From Chryseobacterium turcicum (GTDB lineage: Bacteria > Bacteroidota > Bacteroidia > Flavobacteriales > Weeksellaceae), in the NCBI RefSeq assembly GCF_021010565.1, contig NZ_JAJNAY010000001.1:434001-498000 (forward strand): a stretch of 64,000 nt of DNA. The letters run 5' to 3'. Position 1 is the stretch's first letter. Every line of letters starts with the position of its first letter. Positions 27,216 through 36,794 of the stretch are shown here, in pieces. Below the pieces are notes generated by a model. It was given only the letters and a program-made list of their open reading frames with translations. It was not told the origin of the DNA and ran no database searches. The translations under genes and the position numbers were made by a program.

Positions 27216-29345
27216 TTATTGTCCCTGCTGTAAAATTCCTCCGTTGCTGTCACCTTGTGAGGTTGACTTAATCATATTAGGGTCTTCTTTTGCCAACTTG
27301 TTTTTAGTAGGAATTTTATAGTTTACGGTAATTCCAAAACTTCTGCTGTCGTATTTGTTGGATGTGAAAACATTTCCTTGAGTAGACACGGCTTTAATCA
27401 CACTTTTATTTTGATTAAACACATCTCTTGCATACAATGAAAGGTTAAGACGGTCAGCCATAAACTTTTTAGAAACCGTAAGGTCAAAAGCATTGTTTAA
27501 TGGTTTTTCAATTTCAAAATAATAGAAATTTCCCCCTTTTGGAATCACATTATAATTCGCCTGAAGTCTGATGTCTTTAGGAAGAATAAATTGTCCCATT
27601 AAGCTGAAAATCCAGAAACCTTTTGATTTAATATCGGGCATTTCCTGAATCTGATAGCCAGTATAAACATATAATAAGTTCATTTTATCAGGATTCACAT
27701 TAAATTTCATCAACTCGCTGAAAGGAGTTGTAAACAGCATAAAGGGAATTGGCATTCCAAAATTAAAGTTGTGCGTTCTGATGCTATTTACTTGTACCTG
27801 TTCGTTGGTGATAAAATTGCCTTCTCTGGAAACTTTCTGTACAATTTGATTTTTTACCCAACTCGTGTTGTAGCCGATGTAAGCATAATCAAATGCACTG
27901 ATTTTGATTTCTGCATTGTCAAAAATTGTTGGCTGTAAATTTGGGTTACCGTTGGTTGTAACTGTTTCTGTCGAAAGTATATTGTTATTCGGATTTAGGA
28001 GTGAAACACTTGGCAAACTGATTTTTTTGTTATAATTGACATTAACGAAAAGCTGTTTCATCAAATTATACTGCACACTTGCATTCGGAAAAACCTTAAA
28101 TTTTTTGAACGGATTTAAATTGCTTTCCTTTAAATTATCATTCTCATCATAGAATCGTGTAATTCCTGTGATGTCATAATTTTCGGCTCTTGCTCCGGCG
28201 ATGAAATCAAACTTTTTCAAAGTGGTCTGAAATTCTAAATAAGCAGAAGTAGTTTGTCTTGTGTAATCTAGATTAATAAGACTTCTATCTTTTGTTTCAA
28301 AATCTTGCTGGTCATATAATCCGCCAAAACTCACTTTGCCATCATCTAAAATTTTCAAAGGCTGAGAGTAATCTACTCTGAAATTATATAAATTAAATAA
28401 AGAAGAGTTGTTTAAAGACCTGTCACCAATTTGATTAAATTCTGAATCACTGTTGGTATAGATTGCTTTGAAATCAAGCTTTTTGTTTTTATCTGTAAAC
28501 TTTTTCTGATAGGTTGCCGCAACTTCCTGTCTCAATCCTTTAGTATCACTGGAATAATTGGATCTAGAAACTCCATTGATGAACTCGTCAGCAATAACAT
28601 CTGCACCTCCATTATTATGATTGATATCGTAGTTCAATAATAATCGGTCTTTTCCAAGTTCGAAAGTGAACGCAGAATTCATATAATAAGTTCTTCCCAA
28701 AGAATTAGAGTGATTTCTGGCAAGCGCATCCAATTCAGAAAGCGATAAACTTTCACGGTAGTATTGACCTAAATTGACCTGCCATCCAAACCATTTGTTT
28801 CTAGAGTTTAAAGCGATTGAATTATTAAATCTACTTCTATATTTATCATAGCTTGAAAAACGATATCCACCGTTGTATACTGCAGTAAGGTAATTTTTTG
28901 CCGATTTGCTTGTGATAATATTTAAAATGGCACCTCCTGAAGTTGCTGGGAATTCTGCGCCAGGTTGCGTAATAATTTCAATTCTTTCTACTGAGTTGGC
29001 AGGCATACCTTCCAAAAAAGCATTCAATTCGTTGCTGGAAATATTCAGTGGGCGACCATCCATGTAAACGTCCAAAGGTTTTCCTTGGTACATCATTCCT
29101 ACCATATCAGAAACTACTAAACCGGGAAGTTTTTTGACGCCTTCCATTAGTGAACCTGAATTTAAGCTGGGCTGTTCAGAAAAATCAAAAATTGTACGGT
29201 CAGCTTTCTGTTCAACGGCTTTTTTAGTTTTAGTAATAACTACAGCTTCAATTTCTTTTTCTTTGGTTTCTTTATTATCTTTAGTTTCTTGTGCGAAACC
29301 TAAAGCTGAACCTAAAATTGAAAGAGCAAATAAAGTTTTCTTCAT
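27216..29345 (-). CDS. Outer-membrane beta-barrel receptor, OMP_b-brl_3 type
   Basis: A 709-residue protein with a signal peptide ending at GFAQ. It has an N-terminal plug-like domain (KADRTIFDFSEQPSLNSGS, then VYMDGRPLNIS and EIITQPGAEFPATSGGAILNIITSK) and a long C-terminal barrel. This is the TonB-receptor-like family with outer-membrane beta-barrel domain 3, widespread in Bacteroidota. There is no carboxypeptidase-like N-terminal domain or SusD partner. It is a distant paralog of the neighbouring 29401-31527 gene in the same orientation. The substrate is unknown; a peptide or metal complex would be a guess. Confidence 0.85.
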   Translation of the reverse strand: MKKTLFALSILGSALGFAQETKDNKETKEKEIEAVVITKTKKAVEQKADRTIFDFSEQPSLNSGSLMEGVKKLPGLVVSDMVGMMYQGKPLDVYMDGRPLNISSNELNAFLEGMPANSVERIEIITQPGAEFPATSGGAILNIITSKSAKNYLTAVYNGGYRFSSYDKYRSRFNNSIALNSRNKWFGWQVNLGQYYRESLSLSELDALARNHSNSLGRTYYMNSAFTFELGKDRLLLNYDINHNNGGADVIADEFINGVSRSNYSSDTKGLRQEVAATYQKKFTDKNKKLDFKAIYTNSDSEFNQIGDRSLNNSSLFNLYNFRVDYSQPLKILDDGKVSFGGLYDQQDFETKDRSLINLDYTRQTTSAYLEFQTTLKKFDFIAGARAENYDITGITRFYDENDNLKESNLNPFKKFKVFPNASVQYNLMKQLFVNVNYNKKISLPSVSLLNPNNNILSTETVTTNGNPNLQPTIFDNAEIKISAFDYAYIGYNTSWVKNQIVQKVSREGNFITNEQVQVNSIRTHNFNFGMPIPFMLFTTPFSELMKFNVNPDKMNLLYVYTGYQIQEMPDIKSKGFWIFSLMGQFILPKDIRLQANYNVIPKGGNFYYFEIEKPLNNAFDLTVSKKFMADRLNLSLYARDVFNQNKSVIKAVSTQGNVFTSNKYDSRSFGITVNYKIPTKNKLAKEDPNMIKSTSQGDSNGGILQQGQ

Positions 29346-29400
29346 GATGTGATTAAATCTAATTAATTAGACAACAAAAAAATAAATTTGTTACAAAATT

Positions 29401-31527
29401 CTATTGAGCTCTGTCTTTTTCTTCAAAATTGATACTTTTCATGCTTCGTTTCTTTTTACTGTTTCCTAAGGTATAATTGACGTTTAAACGGAAGCTTCTG
29501 CCATCCCAATAATTATTGAAATGCTGCGAATTGTCTGCATAATACATATCTCCACGGTATCTCTGCGCAAAAATATTGGTTACCGTAGCATTGATTTGTA
29601 ACTGTTTTTCCATCAAAGAAACTTTTATTCCTGAGGTAAGATTAGAAAAATTATGAAATGAAGAGTTAACGTTTTTATAGGGCATATCCTGACTGTAATT
29701 TAGAAAGAAGAAGACGGTTTTGTTTTTATTAATTGTGAAGGTATTATTAATGGAATAACTGATTGAATAGCCGTTTTTAGTTTCAGCTTCAATATCAAAT
29801 ACTTTTGAATCTGTAAGCGAACTGTTCAGTGAAAGACTTGTTTCCCAGAATTTGAAAAATTTGTCGGTGTAAGAAGCATTAAAACCATAAAAATTATTGT
29901 TGTAATAATTAAGATAAGTTCCGATTTGGGAAAGACCATCAATCAATGAAATTTGCCCGAAACCATTTTTAAGTTTTAAATAATAAATACTTGCCGAAAA
30001 TTTGCTATTATAGATATATCCCAATTCCAGATTATTGATGTAAGAAGGCTTAAGCAAAGGGTTTCCTGAAGAATAAGAGTAAGGGTTTTCGTACCATCTG
30101 AAAGAATTCAGATTGCTCATACTTGGACGGTTAATTCTTCTTGAATAGGAAAGACTAAAAACATTTTTCTCCTTTTTATAGGAAACAAAAGCCGACGGAA
30201 ACCATTGTCCATAATTATAATTATTGCCTAAATTGGTAGACGGAGTGAAGCTTTGTGCCTGAGTATTTTCGTAACGAATTCCTGCTTTGGTTTCCCAATG
30301 TTCTCCGAAACTTTTGGCATAGCTAAAATAAGCAGCATAGTTTTCTTCCTGATATTCAAAAAGGTTGGCTTTTTGTACATCCGGAATGTTTTGGTTATTG
30401 ATAATGTTAAAATATTGAAGGTCGGTAGAGTTTTTAAACTGATTAAACTTTAGTCCGGTTTCAATCGTTCCAAAAGAAAACGGAAGTTCTAAATCTCCTT
30501 GCAAAGAGAAAACCTGCGGATTTACAATTGATTTTGTATTAACATTCTGAATGGAATTGTCACTCAGTTTCAATGTGGAAAAGTTAACGTCTGTATCAGA
30601 ATTATTTTTAAAAAAGTTTCCTGCAAAGCTCAGTTTCTTCCCAAGTGAGTCTAATTTTAAATCATAATAAGCACTCAAAGTATGCGTAGGAAGTTTTTCG
30701 CGGTGAAAAGTCTTCGTTATAAGATTTTCTACAAATAAATCGGGGTTTATATTTCTTGTTTCATTCAGAATATCCATCCCAGATTGTTGGTGGGCATAGA
30801 TGTATTCTATTCCTATTTCAGAGTTTTTATTAAACTTATACGAGAGATTTAGATTAGGTGTTAACTCTTTCCACATATCTTTTCTTACTGACCGGCTGTA
30901 GTTTTGAGAAGCTCCTAAAATGGTGTAATTTTCTTCAGAACGTTTTGCGCCGTCAATATAGCTTGTTTTTAATGATAAACTGAGCTTTTCAGATTGATAA
31001 TTCAATGTTCCTGTAGAATTTCCGCTCGAATATGTTCGTTGATTCAAACCTGTATTCAAAGAACCGCTCCATCCTAAGTTTGGATTTTTCTTAAGCACGA
31101 TATTAATTAATCCACTGTTTCCCTGAGCTTCATATTTTGCAGGTGGAGTAGTAATCACTTCTATTTTATCAATATTTTCCGAGCGAATGGTTTTCAGATA
31201 ATTAATAAGATTAGTTCCTGAAAGATTCAGCATTCTTCCGTTGACCATTACATTGACACTGCTCTTTCCTGTGATCGAAATAGTACCTAAATTATCATCT
31301 ACTTTCAGCATCGGAACATTAGCTAATGTTTCTGCACCATCCATTCCCTGTGAAGCTACAGAGGCTTCAACGTTGAAAATAAGACGGTCAGCTTTTCTTT
31401 CAAGAAGTAGTTTTTTCTTGCCATTAATGGTAACGGTTTCTATATTTTTCAGTTTTAAAGTATCTTGCTTTTGGGCAAAAGAAGAAATATATAGGAAAGA
31501 AGCTGCAATAATGAATGTCTTTTTCAT
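29401..31527 (-). CDS. Outer-membrane beta-barrel receptor, OMP_b-brl_3 type (second copy)
   Basis: A 708-residue protein with a signal peptide ending at SFAQ. It has a plug-like N-terminal domain (ERKADRLIFNVEASVASQGMDGAE, VMVNGRMLNLSG, KIEVITTPPAKYEAQGNSGLINIVLKK) and a barrel with many aromatic strands. It has the same domain order and length as the neighbour at 27216, with clearly diverged sequence, as in an old duplication. It lies 36 bases after the DUF5694 gene, so the three minus-strand genes could share a transcript. The C terminus ends in a short charged tail (KKKRSMKSINFEEKDRAQ) after the last strand, which is unusual for barrels. Confidence 0.85.
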   Translation of the reverse strand: MKKTFIIAASFLYISSFAQKQDTLKLKNIETVTINGKKKLLLERKADRLIFNVEASVASQGMDGAETLANVPMLKVDDNLGTISITGKSSVNVMVNGRMLNLSGTNLINYLKTIRSENIDKIEVITTPPAKYEAQGNSGLINIVLKKNPNLGWSGSLNTGLNQRTYSSGNSTGTLNYQSEKLSLSLKTSYIDGAKRSEENYTILGASQNYSRSVRKDMWKELTPNLNLSYKFNKNSEIGIEYIYAHQQSGMDILNETRNINPDLFVENLITKTFHREKLPTHTLSAYYDLKLDSLGKKLSFAGNFFKNNSDTDVNFSTLKLSDNSIQNVNTKSIVNPQVFSLQGDLELPFSFGTIETGLKFNQFKNSTDLQYFNIINNQNIPDVQKANLFEYQEENYAAYFSYAKSFGEHWETKAGIRYENTQAQSFTPSTNLGNNYNYGQWFPSAFVSYKKEKNVFSLSYSRRINRPSMSNLNSFRWYENPYSYSSGNPLLKPSYINNLELGYIYNSKFSASIYYLKLKNGFGQISLIDGLSQIGTYLNYYNNNFYGFNASYTDKFFKFWETSLSLNSSLTDSKVFDIEAETKNGYSISYSINNTFTINKNKTVFFFLNYSQDMPYKNVNSSFHNFSNLTSGIKVSLMEKQLQINATVTNIFAQRYRGDMYYADNSQHFNNYWDGRSFRLNVNYTLGNSKKKRSMKSINFEEKDRAQ

Positions 31528-31563
31528 AAGAAACGGATGGTTTAGATTGATGAGGTAGGAAGA

Positions 31564-32412
31564 TTATTTTTTTGAGTCTAAAGATGAAAATTCAACATAA
31601 TCATATTCCGGAGAAATCGTGAAGAGCTGTCTGAAAACTGTAGCATGACCATTTCCTGCAATCACTAAAATTCTATCTTCAGGTGTTGTTGGGATGCTCT
31701 GAATTTTTCTGAACATTCTAAGATTTCTGTTGTACCAATATAAAGCAAGCAAATCTGCGCCATCATGCTCTCTCAATTTAAAATCTCCTGTCAAATAGGC
31801 TCCGTATTCATATTGATGGTATTCTTTACTGTTCATATATTTGAACATCTCAAGAAGTGATTTAAAGTTTTTTCGCTCTGTATTTTTAATAAAAGTATTA
31901 TACTGCTGAGAAATGCAGTCATCATTCAAAAAATCATAATCTTTAAGCATGTTTTTAAAATATAAAGAATCTGTCTTGCCAAATTTTTCTATAAATCCAT
32001 CCAACACCGAATTCGCATCAATACTGTGCAGTTCGTTGATTTTAAGTTCTGTTGCAAGGCGCATAGCAAGCTGATAACGCTCGTCTCTTTGGTCTCTGTG
32101 TTTACCGTCTTTATATTCTTTTAGTTTTTCATTGGCTTTCCAGTCTGGCCAAGCTTCAATAGCAATTTTTGTAGGCTTAAATTTTTTGATGTAATTGATT
32201 AATTCCGTTACTTCGGCTGCAGTTTTAGGTTCTAAAACATCTACTTGGTCACTTTTTTCTGTTTTATGAGCATCTTGATTGGGATAATCAAAATGAAATG
32301 AACCAACAACCAAAACTTTGGTTTTCGCATCTGGGAAATATTCTGAAGGTTTTTTCTGTCCGAATAAAAATGTTGATACCGTTAATAAGCTTAGTAAAAT
32401 GTATGATTTCAT
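31564..32412 (-). CDS. Secreted DUF5694-family protein
   Basis: A 282-residue protein with a signal peptide ending near LFGQ. The conserved opening VLVVGSFHFDYPNQD, the central IAIEAWPDW and the C-terminal VIAGNGHATVFRQLF are hallmarks of DUF5694, which looks related to the TIKI/TraB metal-dependent hydrolase fold. The paired His residues (GSFHF, GNGH) and the Glu in IEAW are candidate metal or catalytic residues. Function is not established. The position upstream of two outer-membrane receptors suggests co-expression, not a defined role. Confidence 0.8.
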   Translation of the reverse strand: MKSYILLSLLTVSTFLFGQKKPSEYFPDAKTKVLVVGSFHFDYPNQDAHKTEKSDQVDVLEPKTAAEVTELINYIKKFKPTKIAIEAWPDWKANEKLKEYKDGKHRDQRDERYQLAMRLATELKINELHSIDANSVLDGFIEKFGKTDSLYFKNMLKDYDFLNDDCISQQYNTFIKNTERKNFKSLLEMFKYMNSKEYHQYEYGAYLTGDFKLREHDGADLLALYWYNRNLRMFRKIQSIPTTPEDRILVIAGNGHATVFRQLFTISPEYDYVEFSSLDSKK

Positions 32413-32581
32413 AATTGTTTGTTTTAAATATTTTTGACAAATTTATATCTCACATCAATTTGATAAAATAGGGTTTCGACAAAGCGCAGAATATGTCAGT
32501 TTAAAATATTTTCATCGGAAAAAAAGTGCTGTTTGTCGATTTTGGAGGGTCTGGCTATGCTATTGTATTTATTTTTGGTGA

Positions 32582-32929
32582 ATGAAAAATATAATCCTCC
32601 TTTTGAGTTTTGCTTTTATGCAGCTTTTTGTAGGTAATCACCGAGTTGATGTTTGGAAGACAATTACGATAGCTCCCAAAGAAAGTTTTGATATCGATAA
32701 AGTAAAAGCACCGGTAACCTTAGAAATAAAAAATCTTTCAGATGAGAAAATTACTTTAGTTTCTACGCTCGATATACCGAATGAAATAACAGCAAAATCT
32801 GAATTTAAATACAGATTGCCCAAAAAAGCTATATTAAGGTTAGAAAATCGAAATACAACTCCCGTTTCGATATATTTGCATTATTCTTCTTCTAAAAGCA
32901 TAATCGTTAATAACAAAGAGCTACGATGA
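32582..32929 (+). CDS. Small periplasmic protein coupled to a LytS-type kinase
   Basis: A 115-residue protein with an N-terminal hydrophobic signal (about 1-18) and a beta-rich remainder (FDIDKVKAPVTLEIKNLS, RLPKKAILRLEN). No family is recognised. Its stop overlaps the start of the sensor kinase gene by four bases, so the two are co-translated. It may be an accessory or ligand-binding partner of the kinase, which is inferred from context only. A TATTTTTG box lies at 32570-32577, just before the ATG. Confidence 0.65.
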   Translation: MKNIILLLSFAFMQLFVGNHRVDVWKTITIAPKESFDIDKVKAPVTLEIKNLSDEKITLVSTLDIPNEITAKSEFKYRLPKKAILRLENRNTTPVSIYLHYSSSKSIIVNNKELR

Positions 32930-33942
32930 AAAAAAATCAAATCTTCTTTCTTCACATTTTCTATTGGATTCTTAATCTTACTTTTTCGATTCTAGTGCCG
33001 ATGTTAGCATGGAAAACTGAACATTCTTTACTGAATGTCACATTTTTTATGGTTAGTTTTATCGTTTTTTATATCAATTATTTTTATATCGTTCCGTTTT
33101 TCTTTAATATCAAAAAGCTGTATTTAACGATCTTTGGTTTTTTTATTAGCGTTGGTTGTTTTGTAGTCTTTAGGTATTTGGCAGAAGAATTGATTTTGCC
33201 GTTGTTTATCGGACATGGTAATTATGCTGAAGGTACTTCGCTTTGGTTTTACTATTTTGATAATGTTTTTTATAGTTCAAACACATTGTTCATTAGTACT
33301 GCGCTGGCTTTATTCAATATATTTTTTAAAAGGGAGGATGAGCGTCAACAATTAATTCAGGAAAAACAATCTGCCGAACTCAAAGCTTTGAAAACACAGA
33401 TTAACCCGCATTTTATTTTTAATTCGCTTAATAATATTTATTCTTTGGTATTTCAGAACTCCGAAAAAGCTTTGCCTGCAATCGAAGAACTTAGCAAGCT
33501 GTTGCGGTATTCAACAAAAGATTTAGAGCAAGATTTTATTCCTTTGGAACGAGAAATCGGGTATGTGGAAAGTTTGATTGAGCTTGAAAAATTGAGAATA
33601 AAAAACCCTGAAAAAATTACTGTATTAAAGCATATTAAAAATCCAACTTTGAAAATTTCACCGATGTTAATTGTTCCTTTTGTTGAAAATGCTTTTAAAC
33701 ATGGTGATTTTAGAAATAAAGGTTTTGAAATGAAAATTTCAGACAATAATAAGGTTCTGCATTTTTATCTTTTAAATTTTAAAAAAGAAAGAATGAAAGA
33801 TTCTGTTTCTGGAATTGGAATTGAAAACGTAAAAAAACGCCTTGAAATTTTATATCCCAAAAAACATACATTGAATATCATTGAAACGGAAACTGATTTT
33901 ACCGTAGATTTAAAGATAGATTTAAAGAATGAAGAAAATTAA
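32926..33942 (+). CDS. LytS-type sensor histidine kinase
   Basis: A 338-residue membrane kinase with about four N-terminal helices (within residues 7-135), a short coiled segment (EDERQQLIQEKQSAELKALK) and the His_kinase domain. The phosphorylated His is His162 in QINPHFIFNSLNNIYS. The ATP-binding region is reduced, with FVENAFKHG (N box) and SGIGIENVKKRLEILY (G box). It pairs with the LytTR regulator at 33929, which overlaps its end by 14 bases. The stimulus is unknown; the short extracellular loops suggest it senses through its membrane region or a partner. Confidence 0.93.
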   Translation: MKKNQIFFLHIFYWILNLTFSILVPMLAWKTEHSLLNVTFFMVSFIVFYINYFYIVPFFFNIKKLYLTIFGFFISVGCFVVFRYLAEELILPLFIGHGNYAEGTSLWFYYFDNVFYSSNTLFISTALALFNIFFKREDERQQLIQEKQSAELKALKTQINPHFIFNSLNNIYSLVFQNSEKALPAIEELSKLLRYSTKDLEQDFIPLEREIGYVESLIELEKLRIKNPEKITVLKHIKNPTLKISPMLIVPFVENAFKHGDFRNKGFEMKISDNNKVLHFYLLNFKKERMKDSVSGIGIENVKKRLEILYPKKHTLNIIETETDFTVDLKIDLKNEEN

Positions 33943-34612
33943 ATGTATTATCGTTGATGACGAGCCGCTTGCTGTTTCACTTCTTGAGAATTATGTTGAA
34001 AAAATTCCGTTTCTTGAGCTTATCTTTTCGTCGGAAAATCCTATTGAAGCTTTAGAATTTATTCAAAAGAATGAGGCAGACCTTGTTTTCCTAGATATTC
34101 AAATGCCGGAATTAACAGGAATAAATTTCATGAAAATTGTAGGCGATAAAATGAAATATATTTTGACAACAGCGTATTCAGAATATGCTTTGGAAGGATA
34201 TGAGCATCATGTTGTAGACTATCTTTTGAAACCGATTTCTTTTGAACGTTTTAATAAAAGTGTTTTGAAAGCTCAGGAGCGATTTCCTTTAGATGAAACC
34301 AAAGAGGTTAATCATTTTTTCGTAAAATCTTCCGGCCAACAACATAGAATTAATTTTGAGGATGTTTTTTATGTGGAAAGTATTAAAGATTATGTCAATA
34401 TCAAGACCCAAAACCAGGAGTATATTGTTTTAGATACTTTAAAATCCCTCGAAAATAAGCTTCCTGCAAATTTTATAAGAATTCACAAATCTTTTATTTT
34501 AAATTTAGATAAAGTGAAAAGTTTAAGTTCAAAGAAAGTCATATTAATATCTGAACATGAAATTTCGGTGGGAGAAATGTATAAATCTAATCTTTTAGAT
34601 AAATTGAAATAA
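33929..34612 (+). CDS. LytTR-family response regulator
   Basis: A 227-residue regulator. The receiver domain (1-120) has the acidic pocket IIVDDEP, the phospho-acceptor Asp56 in FLDIQMP, and the conserved Lys in YLLKPIS. The C-terminal LytTR DNA-binding domain (about 133-227) shows FYVESIKDYVNI and FIRIHKSFILNLDKV. It is paired with the overlapping LytS kinase. Likely targets cannot be read from the window, though the divergent receptor/DUF5694 genes next door are reasonable candidates. The gene ends 10 bases from the convergent AraC gene. Confidence 0.95.
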   Translation: MKKIKCIIVDDEPLAVSLLENYVEKIPFLELIFSSENPIEALEFIQKNEADLVFLDIQMPELTGINFMKIVGDKMKYILTTAYSEYALEGYEHHVVDYLLKPISFERFNKSVLKAQERFPLDETKEVNHFFVKSSGQQHRINFEDVFYVESIKDYVNIKTQNQEYIVLDTLKSLENKLPANFIRIHKSFILNLDKVKSLSSKKVILISEHEISVGEMYKSNLLDKLK

Positions 34613-34622
34613 AAAAGCAACG

Positions 34623-35483
34623 TTAGTTCTGTTTTTCTATTGCTGAATTAGTCTTACGATATTCTGTGGGAGTCATATTTTTTGCTTTTTTAAAAATCCT
34701 GTTAAAGTAAGGAATGTCATTAAATCCGGTGGCGATACAAATTTCTGAAACCGACATTTTAGTTTTTATAAGCATTTGACACGAAGATTCAATGCGGAAA
34801 TCTGTAAGATAGGTGACAAAAGATTTTCCGGTCATTTTTTTGAAAAATAAACAGAACGTCGATTTTGGCATTCCTGCAATTTGAGCAACCTCATCTAATG
34901 AAATGGCTCTGTGAGATTGGTTAAGAATGAACATGTAAATTTCGTGAAGCTTATCTTCATTTTTTCTTTCTTTAGTGTGGCTTACAATAGTTGTCGATTC
35001 GGAAGATGAAATATGATTTAAAATTAAAATCATACTAGATAAACGCTCAGCCGGATTTTGAGAAGGCATAGATTTTAAAAGTTTCTGCAGTTTGTTCTGA
35101 GTTTCACCGTGAAAAGACAAAGCATTCATGTTTTCCTCAATTTTTGCTACACTTTTGCTAAATTCAGGATAGAAGTTTTTTAAATTAGTCAGAAATTTAC
35201 TCTTAAAGAAAATGCACATGTTTTCTATTTTGCCTTCTTTGTCATGTGTATTTTTATCAAACGACCAGCAATGAGGAATATCAGGCGGAATAAGAATAAT
35301 TTCACCCTCAGAAAAATTTTCAACAACATCCCCAATAATCCTGGTGCCAGAACCTGTGATGATGTAGGCTAATTCCCAAGTCTCTTGCTGATGCAAAGGA
35401 ACCTGCTTATCAAATTTAGTATGTACATGTTCAAAACTAAACGTTTCATTAGACTTACTTGGATAATATTTAGGCTTTTTCAT
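34623..35483 (-). CDS. AraC-family transcription regulator with cupin domain
   Basis: A 286-residue regulator with an N-terminal cupin-like sensor domain (HQQETWELAYIITGSGTRI, IPPDIPHCWSF) and a C-terminal pair of helix-turn-helix motifs (ISLDEVAQIAGMPKSTFCLFFKKMTG and SVSEICIATGFNDIPYFNRIFKKA, ending MTPTEYRK). The cupin resembles those of sugar- or metabolite-responsive AraC proteins. It is divergent from the acyltransferase at 35594 with a 110-base shared control region, so that gene is a plausible target. Confidence 0.92.
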   Translation of the reverse strand: MKKPKYYPSKSNETFSFEHVHTKFDKQVPLHQQETWELAYIITGSGTRIIGDVVENFSEGEIILIPPDIPHCWSFDKNTHDKEGKIENMCIFFKSKFLTNLKNFYPEFSKSVAKIEENMNALSFHGETQNKLQKLLKSMPSQNPAERLSSMILILNHISSSESTTIVSHTKERKNEDKLHEIYMFILNQSHRAISLDEVAQIAGMPKSTFCLFFKKMTGKSFVTYLTDFRIESSCQMLIKTKMSVSEICIATGFNDIPYFNRIFKKAKNMTPTEYRKTNSAIEKQN

Positions 35484-35593
35484 TTATAATTCATAAAATT
35501 AATCTTTATTTTAGAATATAAGACAAGAAATTAAATCAATCGGACAAATACTCAATCTTTATTGTCACTATTTTTGACCAATTTTTAATTATT

Positions 35594-36718
35594 ATGGAAC
35601 TCACCCAAACAAAACCTCACTACGAAATTCTCGACGGATTGCGTGGTGTCGCAGCAATAACTGTTGTTTTCTTTCATGTTTTTGAAATTTTTTCAAACGG
35701 AGACCACACCAAACAAATTATCAATCACGGTTATTTGGCGGTAGATTTTTTCTTTATGCTTTCGGGTTTTGTGATAAGCTATGCATACGATAATCGTTGG
35801 AATACAATGACTTTAAAAGATTTTTTAATCAGACGTTTAGTCAGGCTTCAACCGATGATTATTATCGGTTCATTAATTGGGGCTTCACTTTTTTATTTCC
35901 AGTATTCACCGGATTTAGGCTGGGGAGAAATTGCTGAAACGCCAATATGGAAAGTTATTCTTGTGATGATGATTGGGATGACCGTTTTTCCTGTCGGAAA
36001 GTCTCTAGACATTCGGGGTTGGGGCGAAATGCATCCTCTAAATGGACCCAGCTGGTCACTTTTTTATGAATATATTGCCAATATTGTCTATGCTTTAATT
36101 TTGAGAAGATTATCGAAATTAGTTTTAATCATTTTGATGATTGTTGCAGCAGGATTTACGATTCATTTGGCGTTTACCAATCCGAACGGAGATATTATCG
36201 GTGGCTGGTCTATAGATGATTCTACACAGCTGAAAATTGGTTTTACAAGATTGGCTTTTCCATTTATTGCCGGAATTGTTTTGGCTAAAACTTTAAAACT
36301 AAAATTTACTCCAAAAGCATTTTTTACGACAAGTGTCCTTTTAGTTGCTGTTTTGGCTTTCCCGAGATTGGGAGGAACGACAGCGCATTGGCAAAATGCG
36401 TTGTATGAATGTTTTGCTTTGATGATTGTATTTCCGTTAATAATTTGGCTCGCTGCGGGAGGAAAGGTGATTGGTAAAACGGCTAATAAAGTATGTAAAT
36501 TTTTAGGTGATATTTCTTATCCGCTATACATTACGCATTTTCCTATTGCTTATGTTTTTTATGCTTGGGCAGTGAATGGTAAAAATACGATGGAAACTTC
36601 TTGGCTTCAAGGTTTATTAACAGTTGTAGTTTCGATAATGATCGCATATGTTTCAATGAAATGCTATGATATTCCTGTAAGGAAATGGCTTGCTGCTAAG
36701 CTGATTACTAAAAAATAG
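35594..36718 (+). CDS. Membrane acyltransferase, acyltransferase-3 family
   Basis: A 374-residue integral membrane protein with about ten helices. The opening ILDGLRGVAAITVVFFHVFE holds the catalytic His and the RG signature of acyltransferase family 3 (OafA/NodX type). FMLSGFVISYAY and the LVRLQP motif follow as usual. These enzymes acylate sugars, peptidoglycan or lipids; the acceptor is unknown. A TATTTTTG -7 box at 35569-35576 lies 17 bases before the ATG. The AraC gene is divergent. Confidence 0.92.
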   Translation: MELTQTKPHYEILDGLRGVAAITVVFFHVFEIFSNGDHTKQIINHGYLAVDFFFMLSGFVISYAYDNRWNTMTLKDFLIRRLVRLQPMIIIGSLIGASLFYFQYSPDLGWGEIAETPIWKVILVMMIGMTVFPVGKSLDIRGWGEMHPLNGPSWSLFYEYIANIVYALILRRLSKLVLIILMIVAAGFTIHLAFTNPNGDIIGGWSIDDSTQLKIGFTRLAFPFIAGIVLAKTLKLKFTPKAFFTTSVLLVAVLAFPRLGGTTAHWQNALYECFALMIVFPLIIWLAAGGKVIGKTANKVCKFLGDISYPLYITHFPIAYVFYAWAVNGKNTMETSWLQGLLTVVVSIMIAYVSMKCYDIPVRKWLAAKLITKK

Positions 36719-36743
36719 TTTTTATTGGAATAAATAATCATTA

Positions 36744-36773
36744 AAAAACCACTCAAGAAGTTGAGTGGTTTTT
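36744..36773. terminator. Bidirectional terminator between the acyltransferase and aconitase genes
   Basis: AAAAACCACTCAA, GAAG, TTGAGTGGTTTTT: a perfect 13-bp stem with a tetraloop, with A and T runs giving U tracts in both directions. The flanking genes are convergent. Confidence 0.93.
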
Positions 36774-36794
36774 GCTAAATATTTTTAAGAAATT

